Assembly (NCBI GenBank): GCA_012728505.1
Contig: JAAYEY010000242.1
Coordinates: 1-7,541 of the forward strand
Source: Synergistaceae bacterium
GTDB lineage: Bacteria; Synergistota; Synergistia; Synergistales; Synergistaceae
Direction of reading: 5' to 3'
DNA length: 7,541 nucleotides
The translations under genes were made by a program, and so were the position numbers. Position 1 is the stretch's first letter, and each line of letters starts with the position of its first letter. This document shows, in pieces, positions 6,237 to 7,541 of the stretch. The notes under the pieces were generated by a model. It was not told the origin of the DNA. It saw only the letters and a list, made by a program, of their open reading frames with translations, and did not search any database.

Positions 6237-7080
6237 AGTTATCTTTTGACAAAAGACTAATGGCGTTTTTATAGAGTAGAGTCTCTTTTTGTTTCTCAGT
6301 CAAATCCGTCTGAGAGATCAGTTTCTCAAATCGCGGGTATTCAAGTATGGGCCAGTCTGTGCCGAAGAGCAACTTTTCACCTAACCCCGATGCGAAGATT
6401 GCCTCTATTATTTTGTGATTGTAAAGCCACGGCCAGGCGGCGGTGTCGTAATATGCGTTTGAAAGAGCAAGCTTCATTTCAGGCATCGATTCATAAGCCC
6501 ATAAACCGCCTCCGAAATGGGCGAATATAACCTTTATTTGGGGGTGGTTCATACAGAACGCCGCAGCCTTTTCAGGTCCGGTGCATCCTTTTCCGGGATA
6601 CGGGTGTCCTACCTGTTCTGCTGTATGAAACATAATGAACATTCCTGTCTCCATGCAAGTTCCAACCATGCGCCATGTCTCTTTTGCATCTGAGATATCG
6701 AGATTCTGTCCATCGGGAAAGAGTTCTCCAAGCCCGACAGCTCCAAGTTCCGCGCAGCGGATAATCTCTTTTTCCGCTCCTTTTGCTGTTGGAGAAACTA
6801 CTGCAAGTGGCTTTATGCGCCCCTTATATTTTTTAGCCGAATCTAACACATAATCGTTCATGCCCCTGCAAAGTCCCTGGTCATGAAATGCGAAGCCCGT
6901 AGCAAAGGAGGACTCTATACCGTTTTGATCCATGTGATCTATTAGAGATTCTGCTGTGCCCCATCTGTGCACCTTTGAATCGACCATGCATTTGAACCAA
7001 GGCTCTCTTTCTGATAAACTTACCCAATCTTTTTCTATTTCTTTAGGGTATATATGTACGTGGGCATCTATCTTTCTCAA
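6235..7080 (-). CDS. Amidohydrolase family 2 (COG2159-type) metal-dependent hydrolase
   Basis: A 281-residue TIM-barrel hydrolase of the Amidohydro_2 group. Metal-site residues are visible: IDAHVHIYP (4-12, H7 and H9) on strand 1, FHTAEQ (151-156, H152), FAHFGGG (186-192, H188), and GTDWP (240-244, D242) on strand 8. The barrel runs the full length, so the gene looks intact; family size is about 270-350. Members hydrolyse or decarboxylate small cyclic or aromatic acids; the exact substrate cannot be told from motifs. The start is TTG at 7080, because AAGGAG (complement of 7089-7094) lies eight bases upstream, an in-frame TAA occurs just above it (7093-7095), and the metal-binding HxH must lie at the extreme N-terminus. 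The gene is divergent from the M20 hydrolase, 131 bases away, and convergent with glnN. Confidence 0.9.
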   Translation of the reverse strand: MRKIDAHVHIYPKEIEKDWVSLSEREPWFKCMVDSKVHRWGTAESLIDHMDQNGIESSFATGFAFHDQGLCRGMNDYVLDSAKKYKGRIKPLAVVSPTAKGAEKEIIRCAELGAVGLGELFPDGQNLDISDAKETWRMVGTCMETGMFIMFHTAEQVGHPYPGKGCTGPEKAAAFCMNHPQIKVIFAHFGGGLWAYESMPEMKLALSNAYYDTAAWPWLYNHKIIEAIFASGLGEKLLFGTDWPILEYPRFEKLISQTDLTEKQKETLLYKNAISLLSKDN

Positions 7081-7211
7081 ACGAAGCGCTCCTTATTTTC
7101 AAAACGCCGCAATAATATATTTTAAATACAGTGAGCGGCTGTTTGCATTTTAAAAGCAGGTTAGTCATAATTATACATAATACCGGACAGCTGGAGGAAA
7201 AATTATAGAAA
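7081..7211. other. Divergent spacer between the amidohydrolase and M20 hydrolase genes
   Basis: A 131-base AT-rich region carrying the two opposed RBSs. It contains short inverted arms GCCGC (7106-7110) and GCGGC (7135-7139), and a near-palindrome TGCATTTTAAAAGCA (7145-7159). Both are short and may be chance. Promoters for both genes should lie here. Confidence 0.5.
7143..7172 (+). promoter_or_regulatory. Weak candidate promoter of the M20 hydrolase gene
   Basis: TTTGCA (7143-7148) and CATAAT (7167-7172) are 18 bases apart, each with one or two mismatches to the sigma-70 consensus. A second CATAAT at 7178-7183 competes as a -10. The region is AT-rich, so confidence is low. Confidence 0.28.
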
Positions 7212-7541
7212 ATGGACAAAAAAGATCTGGGTCTGTTAAGAATTAATGGGGAGAGACTCTTAAACTCGATAAAGGAAATGGGAGCCATTGGTTATGACCC
7301 AAAGACAGGCGGCCGCACCAGGCTTGCCTTCACTGATGAGGATAAAAGATCACGCGACCTTCTATGCAAGCATATGTCGGAAAATGGTCTAGAGGTCCGA
7401 ATAGATGAGATAGGCAATATATTCGGAGTAAGAAACGGCTCTGATGAGAAAAAACCCCCTCTCATGATCGGTTCCCACATAGATACAGTTAGAGATGCCG
7501 GAATGTTTGACGGGGTTTTTGGAGTTCTGGGAGGTCTTGAA
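7212..7541 (+). CDS. M20-family Zn hydrolase (AllC/HyuC-type amidase), 5' part
   Basis: The first 110 residues of a protein that runs off the window (family length about 410). The sequence matches allantoate amidohydrolase / N-carbamoyl-L-amino-acid hydrolase / beta-ureidopropionase: INGERLLNSI (11-20), GGRTRLAFTDED (33-44), VRIDEIGNIFG (62-72), then GSHIDTV (87-93) with Zn ligand H89 and D91, and GMFDGVFGVLGGLE (97-110) with the metal-bridging D100. These enzymes hydrolyse ureido or carbamoyl bonds, releasing ammonia and CO2 from purine, pyrimidine or hydantoin breakdown products. Residues that separate the substrate classes lie beyond the edge, so no symbol is given. ATG at 7212 is the only start possible after an in-frame TAG at 7206-7208. 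The GGAGG at 7194-7198 is 13 bases away, longer than the optimum, which may lower initiation. Confidence 0.92.
   Translation, partial: MDKKDLGLLRINGERLLNSIKEMGAIGYDPKTGGRTRLAFTDEDKRSRDLLCKHMSENGLEVRIDEIGNIFGVRNGSDEKKPPLMIGSHIDTVRDAGMFDGVFGVLGGLE

Overview
The window is a compact bacterial chromosomal segment with seven protein genes (two cut by the window edges), short spacers, and strong GGAGG-type ribosome binding sites. I see no IS element, integrase, CRISPR array, tRNA or rRNA. Base composition is moderate and spacers are AT-rich. The gene set (type III glutamine synthetase, AGXT/PucG-like class V aminotransferase, amidohydrolase, AllC/HyuC-type M20 hydrolase) fits an amino-acid- or N-compound-using anaerobe such as a Synergistota or clostridial lineage. 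That placement is inference from gene content and style, not from a marker gene.

Layout, left to right: (1) the 3' part of a class V PLP aminotransferase (+, 1-639); (2) a hairpin terminator at 692-727 shared with a convergent minus-strand run. That run reads macrodomain protein (3743-3213), ABC-F ATPase (3144-1204), YhcH/DUF386 protein (1175-726); (3) an AT-rich divergent spacer (3744-4018) with a promoter for each side and an inverted repeat over the plus-strand promoter; (4) type III glutamine synthetase glnN (+, 4019-6151); (5) a second shared terminator (6189-6236) with a convergent amidohydrolase (-, 7080-6235, TTG start); (6) a short divergent spacer, then the 5' part of an M20-family amidase/carbamoylase (+, 7212 to the edge).

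Functionally, four of the seven genes touch nitrogen metabolism: transamination, ammonia assimilation, amidohydrolase chemistry, and hydrolysis of carbamoyl/ureido compounds. The minus-strand trio combines a translation factor-like ABC-F, an ADP-ribose-processing macrodomain and a small cupin-like sugar protein, with no obvious shared pathway.

The most notable observations are: the ABC-F gene has no ATG/GTG/TTG start upstream of its first Walker A motif and appears to start at CTG; the glnN promoter is flanked and overlapped by AGCAC half-sites; the glutamine synthetase differs from the remembered family consensus near its catalytic motifs; and both convergent pairs share terminators whose T-run forms the opposing stop codon. 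I did not find a convincing new multi-gene system.
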